64,000 nucleotides of DNA from CAWFKW01 sp963816535 (GTDB taxonomy: Bacteria; Bacteroidota; Ignavibacteria; Tepidaquicellales; OLB5): contig CAWFKW010000003.1 of the NCBI GenBank assembly GCA_963816535.1, forward strand, positions 1,240,001 through 1,304,000. The letters are read 5' to 3'. The position numbers were made by a program, and so were the translations under genes. Under the pieces are notes generated by a model. That model was not told the DNA's origin, did no database searches, and saw only the letters and a list, made by a program, of their open reading frames with translations. Of this stretch, positions 51,747 through 59,663 are shown piece by piece. Each line of letters begins with the position of its first letter. The stretch's first letter is position 1.

Positions 51747-53075
51747 ATGTCAAAATCTGTAACTTTACATACTTTAGGCTGCAAGCTGAATTACTCGGAA
51801 ACTTCAACGATTGCCGGTAAATTTCACCGTAAAGGATTTATTATCAATAACTACGGTACCAAAGCTGATGTTTTTGTCCTGAATACCTGTTCGGTAACGG
51901 ATAATGCCGATAAGGAGTGCCGCCAAATAATCCGCAGCGTGCTGAGCCAAAATCCCGATACTTATGTAATAATAACCGGATGTTATGCCCAGCTCCAGCC
52001 AAACGAAATAGCCGCCATCCATGGCGTTGACCTGGTTTTAGGAACAAACGAAAAATTTAAGCTTTTTGACTACATTGATAATTTCGAAAAGAAAACAGCG
52101 TCGTGTGTATTTACTTCCCCCATAGATGATGTGACAGATTTCGACTATGCATATTCCTCAGACATTGATTCCAGGACGCGGGCATTCCTAAAGATCCAGG
52201 ATGGCTGCGATTACAATTGCTCGTTCTGCACTATTCCTCTGGCAAGAGGCGCATCACGCTCGCTCCCTGTTGAAACCGTAATTGAAAATGCAAAGAAGCT
52301 TCTCGATTCAGGTTACAAAGAAATTGTGCTTACCGGCGTTAACACAGGCGACTATAACTACATGCCGCAACCGGATGATAAGCATCTGCATTTCAGGCTT
52401 ATCGATGTTCTCTATGAGCTGGATAAACTAAAAATACCAAGGATAAGGATCAGTTCGATTGAACCAAACCTTATTACCGATGAAATAATTCAGCTTGTAA
52501 AAACTTCAGAGAATTTCTGCAAGCATTTTCATATCCCCCTTCAGAGCGGAGATAATGAAGTGCTTAAGCTGATGAGAAGGCGTTACAAAGCAGAATTATA
52601 TGAGAACTTAATTCATAAATTGAACGCTGAAATCCCCGATGTTGGCATCGGAGCGGATGTCATTGTAGGCTTCCCCGGAGAAACAGATGAACGATTTGAG
52701 AACACTTTGAATTTTCTGGATAAACTTCCTGTAAGCTACCTGCATGTGTTCAGCTACTCGGAGCGGAAGAATACTCATGCGATAACTCTGCCGAATACTG
52801 TTGACGCGGCAAAACGAAAAGAGAGAAGCCGGATACTCAGAGAGCTTTCGAACAAGAAAAGATTTGAATTCTATAAGAAAAATATCGGAAAAACATACGA
52901 TGTTTTATTCGAATCTGTTAAAGAAGACGGGAGCAGTTTTGGGTTCACTGAGAACTATATCAAAGTAAGGGCCGGCGGAAACGGCGAATTTGTAAATACA
53001 ATTCTTACAGCCATGATTACCCGGGTTGAATCTTATTCTTATGCAGAGGCAGGGGTCCTCTATAATCAATGCTGA
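51747..53075 (+). CDS. mtaB: Threonylcarbamoyladenosine tRNA methylthiotransferase MtaB
   Basis: A radical-SAM methylthiotransferase making ms2t6A37 in tRNA. The N-terminal MTTase domain has cysteines in 'LHTLGCKLNYSE', 'LNTCSVTDNADKECRQ' and 'IITGCYAQLQP', ligating the auxiliary cluster. The radical-SAM triad is in 'GCDYNCSFCTIPLARG' (about 154-169). A TRAM-like tail ends the protein. The KLNYSE and CTIPLARG signatures favour MtaB over MiaB or RimO. I use the ATG at 51747 ('MSKSVTLHTLG', 442 residues); an in-frame TTG at 51723 would add eight residues. The 3' end overlaps the sixA-like gene (ATGCTGA). Confidence 0.93.
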   Translation: MSKSVTLHTLGCKLNYSETSTIAGKFHRKGFIINNYGTKADVFVLNTCSVTDNADKECRQIIRSVLSQNPDTYVIITGCYAQLQPNEIAAIHGVDLVLGTNEKFKLFDYIDNFEKKTASCVFTSPIDDVTDFDYAYSSDIDSRTRAFLKIQDGCDYNCSFCTIPLARGASRSLPVETVIENAKKLLDSGYKEIVLTGVNTGDYNYMPQPDDKHLHFRLIDVLYELDKLKIPRIRISSIEPNLITDEIIQLVKTSENFCKHFHIPLQSGDNEVLKLMRRRYKAELYENLIHKLNAEIPDVGIGADVIVGFPGETDERFENTLNFLDKLPVSYLHVFSYSERKNTHAITLPNTVDAAKRKERSRILRELSNKKRFEFYKKNIGKTYDVLFESVKEDGSSFGFTENYIKVRAGGNGEFVNTILTAMITRVESYSYAEAGVLYNQC

Positions 53076-53569
53076 TATATATTGTCAGGCACGGAGTTGC
53101 GGCAGAACTTGATAACGAAATAGTTGAAGAAGGCTACAGATACCTTACGGTAGCGGGAAGGAATCACTGCAAAATTGTCGCAACAAAACTTAAAGATCTG
53201 AAAACAGAGCTTGACCTGATAATATCCAGCCCTTTGGTTCGGGCGGTTCAGACCGCCGAAGTATTTGCTTCGGTATTAAAATACCCGGGAGAAATAAAAA
53301 CGGCTATCGAGCTGGTAGGCGGCGCCACAACCGCCAGGTTCATGCAGATGCTCAGAAGATACTCGCATCACAAGAGCATAGCTTTATTCGGACATGCGCC
53401 GGACGTATATACATTTGCTTTGAACCTGGCAAAGAAAAACGATATAAAGGAACTCCGCCTGCACTTCCATAACTCAAGTGTCTGCAAAATAAATTATGAT
53501 ATTTCGAGCGATTCGGGGTCTTTTGACTGGTTTCTTGACGCTAATTCAATGAAGCTGTTTAAGGGCTAG
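53069..53569 (+). CDS. SixA-type histidine phosphatase
   Basis: A 166-residue phosphohistidine phosphatase of the SixA branch of the histidine phosphatase superfamily. The catalytic 'YIVRHGVAAE' has R7 and H8, the second arginine is in 'LIISSPLVRAVQTAEVF' (about 50-66) and the second histidine is in 'IALFGHAPD' (near 106). SixA in E. coli dephosphorylates NPr of the nitrogen PTS; the target here is unknown. The start overlaps the mtaB stop by seven bases, so translation is coupled. Confidence 0.88.
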   Translation: MLIYIVRHGVAAELDNEIVEEGYRYLTVAGRNHCKIVATKLKDLKTELDLIISSPLVRAVQTAEVFASVLKYPGEIKTAIELVGGATTARFMQMLRRYSHHKSIALFGHAPDVYTFALNLAKKNDIKELRLHFHNSSVCKINYDISSDSGSFDWFLDANSMKLFKG

Positions 53570-53570
53570 G

Positions 53571-54578
53571 TCAGAAATTATTGAACGGCACCGGCGTAAA
53601 AGAGACAACGAACATGAACAGGGCGAACCACCCTAGCGCCTTTCTGCCCGCTCCTATAGGTTCCGGGTCGTATATCGGCGGATGATCTATTTTGATAACA
53701 AAGTACATTAGCACCGACCATAAGAACCAGCTGCTCAGCCCGTATCCTTCCAGAAAATGAATGCCTGCAAACTGAAGAAGCCCGCTTAGGCCCATCAGCA
53801 ATGTCAGTAAGAAAAAAATTCTCGCAATAATTCTGTGTTTATTCCCGAGCAGAGAATAAGCAATATGCCCGCCATCAAGCTGTCCGACAGGCAGCAGGTT
53901 GAGCGCCGTTACAAGCAGCCCGAACCATCCAACACATAGAAATGGATAGTGATACATTTCATTCATAGGAGGAAGGAATACGCTTGGCGACGCGGTTAAC
54001 AGCTTCCCAAGTCCGAAATACAGAAGATTGGCGCCAAAAGCGAATCCTGTTGTCGGAACGCCCATTGACATATATTCAGGGTGGATCTTAAAAATATAAT
54101 CAAACGGCGGAAGGTGCGTCATTCCATACACCAGGAACGCAAATGCAACAATAAACCCGGCAATCGGGCCGGCAATCCCGATATCAAACAGCGCTTTTTT
54201 GGTTCTTGAAGGAGATTGCATTCTGATCACAGCGCCCATTGTGCCAAACGGATTGAGGAACAGCGGAAACGGAATATAATAAGGCAAGGTTACTTTTACT
54301 TTATGATATTTTGCCGCGAAGTAATGCCCGAATTCATGCGCGCTAAGAAAAATCAAGACAAGAACAGAATAAGTTAGCCCAAACCTGAAATTGCTTAGGT
54401 CATACGGGTTCCTGTTAAGCCATGCGACGCCGGCAAACGTGGTCGTGAAGAATGTCAGGATGATAAGCACAGCGTTCAGCCAGATACCGTACTTTGGGCG
54501 CCTTGGCGCCTCTTCAGCCGGAACATACGGCTGGCTGAAACTCTGGTAATACTCTGTATTTTTATCCTGTTCTTCCAA
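53571..54578 (-). CDS. Site-2-protease family membrane metalloprotease (M50)
   Basis: A 335-residue membrane protease. The zinc motif HEFGH is at residues 81-85 in the second or third helix, and the third ligand Asp is D235 in 'LNLLPVGQLDGGHI' (226-239). About seven hydrophobic segments are present. 'LFDIGIAGPIAGF' (about 130-142) is a further family signature. There is no PDZ domain, unlike RseP. The N-terminal 30 residues are polar and cytosolic. It converges with the sixA-like gene, whose stop is two bases away. The substrates are unknown, possibly anti-sigma factors. Confidence 0.92.
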   Translation of the reverse strand: MEEQDKNTEYYQSFSQPYVPAEEAPRRPKYGIWLNAVLIILTFFTTTFAGVAWLNRNPYDLSNFRFGLTYSVLVLIFLSAHEFGHYFAAKYHKVKVTLPYYIPFPLFLNPFGTMGAVIRMQSPSRTKKALFDIGIAGPIAGFIVAFAFLVYGMTHLPPFDYIFKIHPEYMSMGVPTTGFAFGANLLYFGLGKLLTASPSVFLPPMNEMYHYPFLCVGWFGLLVTALNLLPVGQLDGGHIAYSLLGNKHRIIARIFFLLTLLMGLSGLLQFAGIHFLEGYGLSSWFLWSVLMYFVIKIDHPPIYDPEPIGAGRKALGWFALFMFVVSFTPVPFNNF

Positions 54579-54980
54579 AAAATCAATTTGTTATAAGATA
54601 CAAATTTAGATATTGGTTTCTTGTCAAAAAAGGCGAAACAATTTGCACAACCAAGAGATGCAAAATAGAACGAAAAATATAATGTGATTTTTCCTATTTC
54701 ATCTTTAATTCCGGCTGAATATATCGCCCGCTGAAACAAAAATGGTCTGGCCTCCCAATAATTGCTGTATATTGCGGTTTAAGTTTTAATGCGGTTTTGA
54801 ATATCAGACGGCTATTCCAAAACCTCGGAAATGGGGCTCATAAAATAACATAGAATATTCCGGCCATGTAATTCGGATTCCCCCTGCAAATATAATCAAT
54901 GTAAAGATTTATGAATTTAATTTATTAAATTCTACGGTTAATTTTGCTCATTAATGATAAATAGAATAGGAGAAATTCAC
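54579..54980. other. Intergenic stretch between two divergent genes
   Basis: About 400 bases upstream of both the protease gene and ndk, so both promoters must lie here, but I see no clear consensus boxes. No gene or structured RNA is apparent. The ndk ribosome binding site is at 54968-54972. Confidence 0.5.
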
Positions 54981-54983
54981 TTG
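54968..54983 (+). promoter_or_regulatory. Ribosome binding site deciding the ndk TTG start
   Basis: AGGAG at 54968-54972 lies 8 bases before TTG at 54981-54983, supporting this start over the ATG at 54954. Confidence 0.75.
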
Positions 54984-55397
54984 ATACAAAGAACGCTTGC
55001 TATACTGAAACCTGATTGTATCGAAAAGAAAGTTCAGGGCAAAGTTATCCAGCAGATCTTGGATGCAGGATTTGAAATAAAGGCAATGAGGCTTTTGAAA
55101 TTGAGCAAAGAGTCGGCTCAGAAATTCTACGCAGTGCATAAAGAAAGGCCGTTTTATAATGACCTGGTGAAATATATGACCTCCGGCCCGGTTGTCCCAA
55201 TGTGCCTCGAAAAAGAAAACGCGGTCGAAGATTACAGAAAGCTGATAGGCGCTACAAATCCCGCAAACGCCGAAGCGGGCACGATAAGAAAATTATACGC
55301 CGAGTCGGTTGAACGCAACATTGTTCATGGCTCCGACTCTCCCGAAAACGCAAAAATTGAGATTGCGCACTTTTTTAAGGATGAAGACCTTGTTTAA
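54981..55397 (+). CDS. ndk: Nucleoside diphosphate kinase
   Basis: Ndk balances NTP pools by phosphate transfer from ATP through a phospho-histidine. The catalytic site is 'NIVHGSDSPENA' (His near 114 of this form), and 'RTLAILKPD' opens the fold. I choose the TTG at 54981 as start: AGGAG lies 8 bases before it and the product then begins 'MIQRTLAILKPD' with 138 residues, as usual for the family. The in-frame ATG at 54954 would add nine atypical residues and would place the Shine-Dalgarno sequence inside the gene. A strong terminator follows. Confidence 0.95.
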   Translation: MIQRTLAILKPDCIEKKVQGKVIQQILDAGFEIKAMRLLKLSKESAQKFYAVHKERPFYNDLVKYMTSGPVVPMCLEKENAVEDYRKLIGATNPANAEAGTIRKLYAESVERNIVHGSDSPENAKIEIAHFFKDEDLV

Positions 55398-55422
55398 CGA
55401 TCCGGAATATTCCTGAGTTTTG

Positions 55423-55455
55423 CCCGGTATTTTTAATAAAGATACCGGGTTTTTT
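55423..55455 (+). terminator. Terminator after ndk
   Basis: 8-bp perfect stem CCCGGTAT/ATACCGGG (55423-55430 with 55442-55449) followed by six Ts. Confidence 0.92.
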
Positions 55456-55592
55456 ATTTCCGATGTTTAACGGCTGATACGGGTATTGACAAAACGAACT
55501 GAATGCCTTATATTTGTAGGTAAATAATCTGAGTTACCTAAACTAATAAGAAATTTATTGTTTTTAGCCTTAGTAAATAAGGCTTATTGAAG

Positions 55593-56066
55593 ATGACAAA
55601 CGGGTTTGATGAAATAGATATTAAGATACTCGATCTGCTGCAGGAAAACGCGCGGATAAAAAGAAACGAGATAGGCGAAAAGATAGGGCTCTCGATCCCT
55701 TCGGTAACGGACCGCCTCAACAAACTCGAGGATAACGGAATAATCGAAAAATACCTTACAAAACTTAATCACAAAGCTTTAGGAAAAGACATAACCGCGT
55801 TTATATTCATATCCAGCGAATCATCCGCACACTACGCAGATTTTATCAATCATGTTATACATACTCCTGAAATACTTGAATGCCACTCGGTTACCGGCGA
55901 CGGCTCGCATGTTCTGAAGATCCGCACAGCCAATACAACTTCGCTTGAAAAGCTCCTCGCAAAGATCCAGTCATGGAAAGGAGTGCGCTCGACAAGAACA
56001 TCTATTGTGCTTACATCGCATAAAGAAAGCCTGAAATTTGATCTTCCTAAAATAAATAAGAAATAA
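55593..56066 (+). CDS. Lrp/AsnC family transcriptional regulator
   Basis: A 157-residue regulator. An N-terminal winged helix-turn-helix spans about residues 4-60 ('FDEIDIKILDLLQENARIKR', 'GEKIGLSIPSVTDRLNKLED'). The C-terminal RAM/AsnC ligand domain follows ('ECHSVTGDGSHVLKIRTANT' near 108). The ATG at 55593 gives the usual start; a TTG two codons up is also possible. It lies 75 bases before glnA on the same strand. Lrp-type proteins sense amino acids, so control of glutamine synthetase or its own promoter is plausible, though not shown by a visible operator. Confidence 0.92.
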   Translation: MTNGFDEIDIKILDLLQENARIKRNEIGEKIGLSIPSVTDRLNKLEDNGIIEKYLTKLNHKALGKDITAFIFISSESSAHYADFINHVIHTPEILECHSVTGDGSHVLKIRTANTTSLEKLLAKIQSWKGVRSTRTSIVLTSHKESLKFDLPKINKK

Positions 56067-56141
56067 ATATTTTAAATGAGAAATTAAATAACAACTTTAT
56101 AAATTTCCCTTCGAAATGAAGGGACAAAAAGGAGAAAATTA

Positions 56142-57569
56142 ATGAAAGTTAATTCGGCTGCAGTAAAAAAAGTCATGGATATGATAAAAAAACATGACGT
56201 AAAGATGATAGACTTCCGTTTCACAGATCTGCCCGGGCAATGGCAGCATTTCAGCATACCTGTCGGTACATTCGAAGAAAAAATGTTCGAGGAAGGTCTT
56301 GGCTTTGACGGCTCATCCATAAGGGGGTGGCAGGCTATTGATGAATCGGACATGCTTATTTTTCCCGACCCTACAACCGCCAACATTGACCCGTTTATAA
56401 CTATGAAGAACCTCAGCATGATATGCGATATCTATGACCCGATCTCAGGAAAAGCATACAGCCGCGACCCCCGCTACATCGCGCGAAAAGCCGAAGAACA
56501 CCTCCGCGCATCTAAAATTGCCGACTCAATTTACTGCGGGCCTGAAGCCGAGTTCTTTATACTTGACCACGTTGCTTATAACGTAAACGAATTCAGCAGC
56601 TGGTACCATGTGGATTCAAGAGAAGGATTCTGGAATTCAGGAACTGAAAAAGAAGCTAACCTGGGGCATAAGATTCGCCAGAAAGAAGGATACTTCCCTG
56701 TTCCCCCGGCTGACTCAACAAACGATGTAAGAAATGAAATGGTAAAGCATCTTTTAGCGGCCGGAATAGAAGTTGAAACGCAGCATCATGAAGTTGCTAC
56801 CGGCGGACAGGCTGAAATAGATTACAAATTCTGCCCGATGCTCCATTGCGCCGATAATTTGATGATGTTTAAATACATCGTGAAAAATACCGCAAGAGCG
56901 TTTGGCAAAACCGCTACTTTTATGCCAAAACCGATATTCGGCGATAACGGAAGCGGGATGCACGTACATCAAAGCTTATGGAAAGCAGGCAAGCCGCTGT
57001 TTGCGGGAAAAGAGTATGCAGGCTTAAGCCAGATGGCGCTGTATTATATTGGCGGATTGCTTAAACATGCGCCCGCGCTGCTGGCGTTTACCAACCCGAC
57101 CACAAATTCATACAAAAGACTGGTGCCGGGATTTGAGGCTCCTGTAAACCTTGCTTATTCAAAACGCAACAGGAGCGCGGCCATTAGGATCCCCATGTAT
57201 TCAGAAAATCCAAAAGCGAAGAGATTGGAATTCCGCTGTCCCGACGGCACGGCAAATCCATATCTCGCGTTTTCAGCAATGCTGATGGCGGGTCTCGACG
57301 GCATCAACAACAAGATACATCCGGGCGACCCGATGGAACATGACATTTACGCGCTCAGCGAGAAAGAGCTCAAGAAAGTTCCCCAGGCCCCGCACTCGCT
57401 TGAAAGCGCATTGAGATATCTTGAGAACGATCATGAGTTCCTTATGAAAGGCGGGGTATTTACAAAAGACCTGATAGAAACCTGGATAGATTATAAAATG
57501 GAAAAAGAAGTTAAGCAGATGCAGCTCAGGCCGCATCCGTATGAGTTCCATTTGTATTATGAGGTGTAA
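56142..57569 (+). CDS. glnA: Type I glutamine synthetase
   Basis: Glutamine synthetase makes glutamine from glutamate, ammonia and ATP as a dodecamer. At 475 residues it is GSI. Motifs: 'GFDGSSIRGW' (near 51), 'YCGPEAEFFILD' (near 128), the metal and glutamate sites 'HHEVATGGQAEID' (near 212), 'FGDNGSGMHVHQSL' (near 266) and 'NRSAAIRIPMYSENPKAKRLEFR' (split near 345). The tail 'DIYALSEKELKKVPQAP' (near 401) has a Tyr at the place of the adenylylated Tyr397 of the GSI-beta branch. This suggests control by adenylylation if a GlnE is present. An Lrp/AsnC regulator precedes it and a terminator follows. Confidence 0.97.
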   Translation: MKVNSAAVKKVMDMIKKHDVKMIDFRFTDLPGQWQHFSIPVGTFEEKMFEEGLGFDGSSIRGWQAIDESDMLIFPDPTTANIDPFITMKNLSMICDIYDPISGKAYSRDPRYIARKAEEHLRASKIADSIYCGPEAEFFILDHVAYNVNEFSSWYHVDSREGFWNSGTEKEANLGHKIRQKEGYFPVPPADSTNDVRNEMVKHLLAAGIEVETQHHEVATGGQAEIDYKFCPMLHCADNLMMFKYIVKNTARAFGKTATFMPKPIFGDNGSGMHVHQSLWKAGKPLFAGKEYAGLSQMALYYIGGLLKHAPALLAFTNPTTNSYKRLVPGFEAPVNLAYSKRNRSAAIRIPMYSENPKAKRLEFRCPDGTANPYLAFSAMLMAGLDGINNKIHPGDPMEHDIYALSEKELKKVPQAPHSLESALRYLENDHEFLMKGGVFTKDLIETWIDYKMEKEVKQMQLRPHPYEFHLYYEV

Positions 57570-57575
57570 TATTGA

Positions 57576-57625
57576 GTGAGACGGCAGACGTGAAACGTCA
57601 AACGTGAAAAGCAAAACAAACAGTC
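57576..57625 (+). repeat. Direct dispersed repeat in the glnA 3' region (copy 1)
   Basis: The stretch begins 'gtgagacggcagacgtgaaa' and runs into 'gcaaaacaaac'. A second copy with the same orientation is at 58560-58625 behind msrA. Both lie between stop codon and terminator. Confidence 0.6.
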
Positions 57626-57630
57626 ACAAA

Positions 57631-57658
57631 AAAGAGGGCAGAGATGTCCTCTTTTTTT
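57631..57658 (+). terminator. Terminator after glnA
   Basis: Stem AAAGAGG/CCTCTTT (57631-57637 with 57648-57654) with a run of seven Ts. Confidence 0.88.
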
Positions 57659-57875
57659 ATTAAGAGAATCATTCGCGAAATCCGTTATAGGAAACCTTCC
57701 GCCGATGTTGGCGCCTGCCCGCCTATGGAAGGTTATCACCAACATCCAAAGAGTATGGATGATATCAAACACTTACAATTATCTTTAATTCGTGAAATTC
57801 GTGTAAGTAATTCGTGTTTCGAAAACCATATAAGCTGAAATTTCGTTATATTTAATAACAAAAATCAGAATTGAA
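57659..57875. other. Intergenic stretch upstream of msrA
   Basis: Together with the glnA 3' region this is about 300 bases without a gene. Apart from the repeat and terminator listed separately, I see nothing to assign. Confidence 0.5.
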
Positions 57876-58556
57876 TTGGAAAAATTAACAATTAGACATT
57901 TAATAAAAGCTATGTTTTTAATATCTTTGATGATATTTTTATCAGGCTGCTCGTTTATATCAAAAGATCTGACAAGCGGCCCGCAATCAAACAAAAAAAT
58001 CTATAAGGACTCGGTAATGACAACAAATGTTGACACGGCAGTTTTTGCCGAAGGATGTTTCTGGTGCTCGGAAGCTATGTTTGAGGAGTTAAAAGGCGTG
58101 GAGTCGGTTGAATCCGGGTATTCCGGCGGCACGGTCGCTAATCCATCCTATGAGCAGGTATGCACCGGAACAACCGGGCACGCGGAATCAATTCGGATAA
58201 TTTATGATCCTTCAGTGATAACTTACGAGGATCTGCTGAAAATATTTTTCACTACGCATGACCCGACGACGCTGAACCGCCAGGGCGCGGACGCGGGAAC
58301 TCAGTACCGCTCGGCAATTTTCTATTTGAATGACAAACAAAAGGAAACGGCTGAGAAATTAAAAAAGGATTTTGCTCCGACTTTATGGGATGACCCGATT
58401 GTCACGGAAATTACAGCATACAAGAACTTCTACAAAGCTGAAGACTATCACCAGAACTATTACGACCAGAACCCAAACGAGGGTTATTGCAGGGTTGTAA
58501 TAACGCCGAAGGTCAGAAAATTCCGCGAAGAATTTAAGGAAAAGCTGAAACAATGA
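57876..58556 (+). CDS. msrA: Lipoprotein peptide-methionine (S)-S-oxide reductase
   Basis: MsrA reduces the S-epimer of methionine sulfoxide in proteins. The catalytic signature 'EGCFWCSEAMFE' has the nucleophile C61. 'SGYSGGTVANPSYEQVCTG' (split, near 82-100) and 'DPTTLNRQGADAGTQYRSAIF' (near 130-150, split) are typical. The N-terminus has a lipoprotein signal with the lipobox 'LSGC' (C25), so the enzyme is anchored in the periplasm or outer membrane and would repair envelope proteins. The start is TTG at 57876; an ATG at residue 13 would destroy the charged start of the signal peptide. The resolving Cys expected at the C-terminus appears as 'GYCRVVITPK' (near 208). Confidence 0.93.
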   Translation: MEKLTIRHLIKAMFLISLMIFLSGCSFISKDLTSGPQSNKKIYKDSVMTTNVDTAVFAEGCFWCSEAMFEELKGVESVESGYSGGTVANPSYEQVCTGTTGHAESIRIIYDPSVITYEDLLKIFFTTHDPTTLNRQGADAGTQYRSAIFYLNDKQKETAEKLKKDFAPTLWDDPIVTEITAYKNFYKAEDYHQNYYDQNPNEGYCRVVITPKVRKFREEFKEKLKQ

Positions 58557-58559
58557 ATG

Positions 58560-58625
58560 CGTGAGACGGCAAACGTGAAAAGGCAAAAGTAAAAAGGAAA
58601 AGCAAAACAAAGCAAAAAACAAACA
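58560..58625 (+). repeat. Direct dispersed repeat in the msrA 3' region (copy 2)
   Basis: Begins 'gtgagacggcaaacgtgaaa' and continues into A-rich 'gcaaaacaaa' units; same orientation and place relative to the stop as 57576-57625. Confidence 0.6.
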
Positions 58626-58642
58626 TTTGATTTTATTAAGAG

Positions 58643-58668
58643 AAAGGAGCTTAAACGCTCCTTTTTTT
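58643..58668 (+). terminator. Terminator after msrA
   Basis: 8-bp stem AAAGGAGC/GCTCCTTT (58643-58650 with 58657-58664) with seven Ts. Confidence 0.9.
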
Positions 58669-58678
58669 ATATACACTT

Positions 58679-58708
58679 TCATCCGATGACTCCAGCGTCA
58701 TCGGATGA
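58679..58708. repeat. Perfect 12-bp palindrome (tcatccgatgac class)
   Basis: Arms 58679-58690 and 58697-58708 are perfectly complementary with loop tccagc. It lies between the msrA terminator and the next gene. There is no T-run. It belongs to the general set of short dispersed palindromes and is similar in style to 28436-28460. Confidence 0.7.
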
Positions 58709-58769
58709 ATCAAAATCAGGAACAAAAGCCGCCTTAGTTAAGTAAACATAACTAACTAAAGGAGAAGCA

Positions 58770-59522
58770 ATGAAACACGAAAATTTATTCAAAATTTACA
58801 TTCCGGAACCCTGCCATGAGGAGTGGGATAAAATGACGCCTAATAAACAGGGCGCGTTTTGCAGCTCATGCTCAAAAACAGTTGTGGACTTTTCAAATAA
58901 ATCCGATAAGGAAATAGAAGAATATCTGCTTGATAACCAGGACAAGAAGATCTGCGGAAGGTTCAAGGCTGTGCAGGTAGATGAAATGCCCCGCCTGAAG
59001 ATTGAGGCTCCGAAAATACACTTCCCGGGATATTTGTTCCCGCTCTCTTACTCGCCGGTCCGCGCATTTGCTATGGCGCTATTTGTAGTCGCCTCGGTTG
59101 CGCTTGCAGGATGCAGCGCTTCGGATGGAAGCATGTCGGGAGACAAAGATGATCAGCAGATCGAGCGCCGGCTTACAGGAGCTGTTGAATATAAGCCTGA
59201 TACAAATGCAGTCAAAAATAACAATAATACTGATACAACAGATATGAAAGCGCAGTTAAACTTCAACCAGCAATTAATGGGAGGCGTTAGCGTCAATTGG
59301 GTAAAAAATCACGATTCTACCGCGGTTAAGATTGATACAACTCAGGAAATCCGCTTGCTGGGCGAAGTTTATATAAAACCGGATACAACGAAGGAAATCA
59401 ATTCAAACCGGGATACTTTAAAGACTAACGAAAATCCGAAGTACAAAACCGGAATGATCAATAAAGTAGAGAACAAAGAAAAGAAGGAGCATTTAAAAGG
59501 GGATGTGTATATAAAGCAATAA
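58770..59522 (+). CDS. Membrane protein with N-terminal Cys cluster and repeated C-terminal motif
   Basis: A 250-residue protein. The N-terminal domain (1-70) carries C15, C31, C34 and C62 in 'PEPCHEEW', 'GAFCSSCSKTVVDFS' and 'KKICGRF', a pattern found at the start of many Bacteroidota proteins and likely to bind a metal. A single hydrophobic helix follows at about 92-114, ending in 'LAGC'. The C-terminal part (115-250) is polar and low-complexity. It contains a repeated unit: 'LTGAVEYKPDT', 'LMGGVSVNW', 'LLGEVYIKPDT' and 'LKGDVYIKQ'. The N-terminus would face the cytosol. The function is unknown; metal binding is inferred. Start ATG with a good RBS (AAAGGAG) 7 bases upstream. Confidence 0.75.
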   Translation: MKHENLFKIYIPEPCHEEWDKMTPNKQGAFCSSCSKTVVDFSNKSDKEIEEYLLDNQDKKICGRFKAVQVDEMPRLKIEAPKIHFPGYLFPLSYSPVRAFAMALFVVASVALAGCSASDGSMSGDKDDQQIERRLTGAVEYKPDTNAVKNNNNTDTTDMKAQLNFNQQLMGGVSVNWVKNHDSTAVKIDTTQEIRLLGEVYIKPDTTKEINSNRDTLKTNENPKYKTGMINKVENKEKKEHLKGDVYIKQ

Positions 59523-59534
59523 AATCCGTCTGTC

Positions 59535-59637
59535 ATTCCCGCGTAGGCGGGAATCCACTTGATCATTCGTGCTACGACTCCAAGTCGTGGCACGATTTTT
59601 TACCTACTCTTATTCGTAGCACGACGTGGAGTCGTGC
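59535..59637. repeat. Cluster of three dispersed palindromes
   Basis: The first pairs 59535-59542 with 59547-59554 (ATTCCCGC/GCGGGAAT). The second pairs about 59569-59578 with 59584-59593 (GTGCTACGAC arms, one mismatch). The third pairs 59619-59625 with 59631-59637 (GCACGAC/GTCGTGC). The same two kinds of repeat occur at 26451-26567. Confidence 0.65.
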
Positions 59638-59663
59638 CACGAAATGCATTTCTAAACAAAAAA

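Noticed and set aside
54954..54980. ATG at 54954 as the ndk start
   Set aside because: It would place the clear AGGAG site inside the gene and add nine residues not found in the family.
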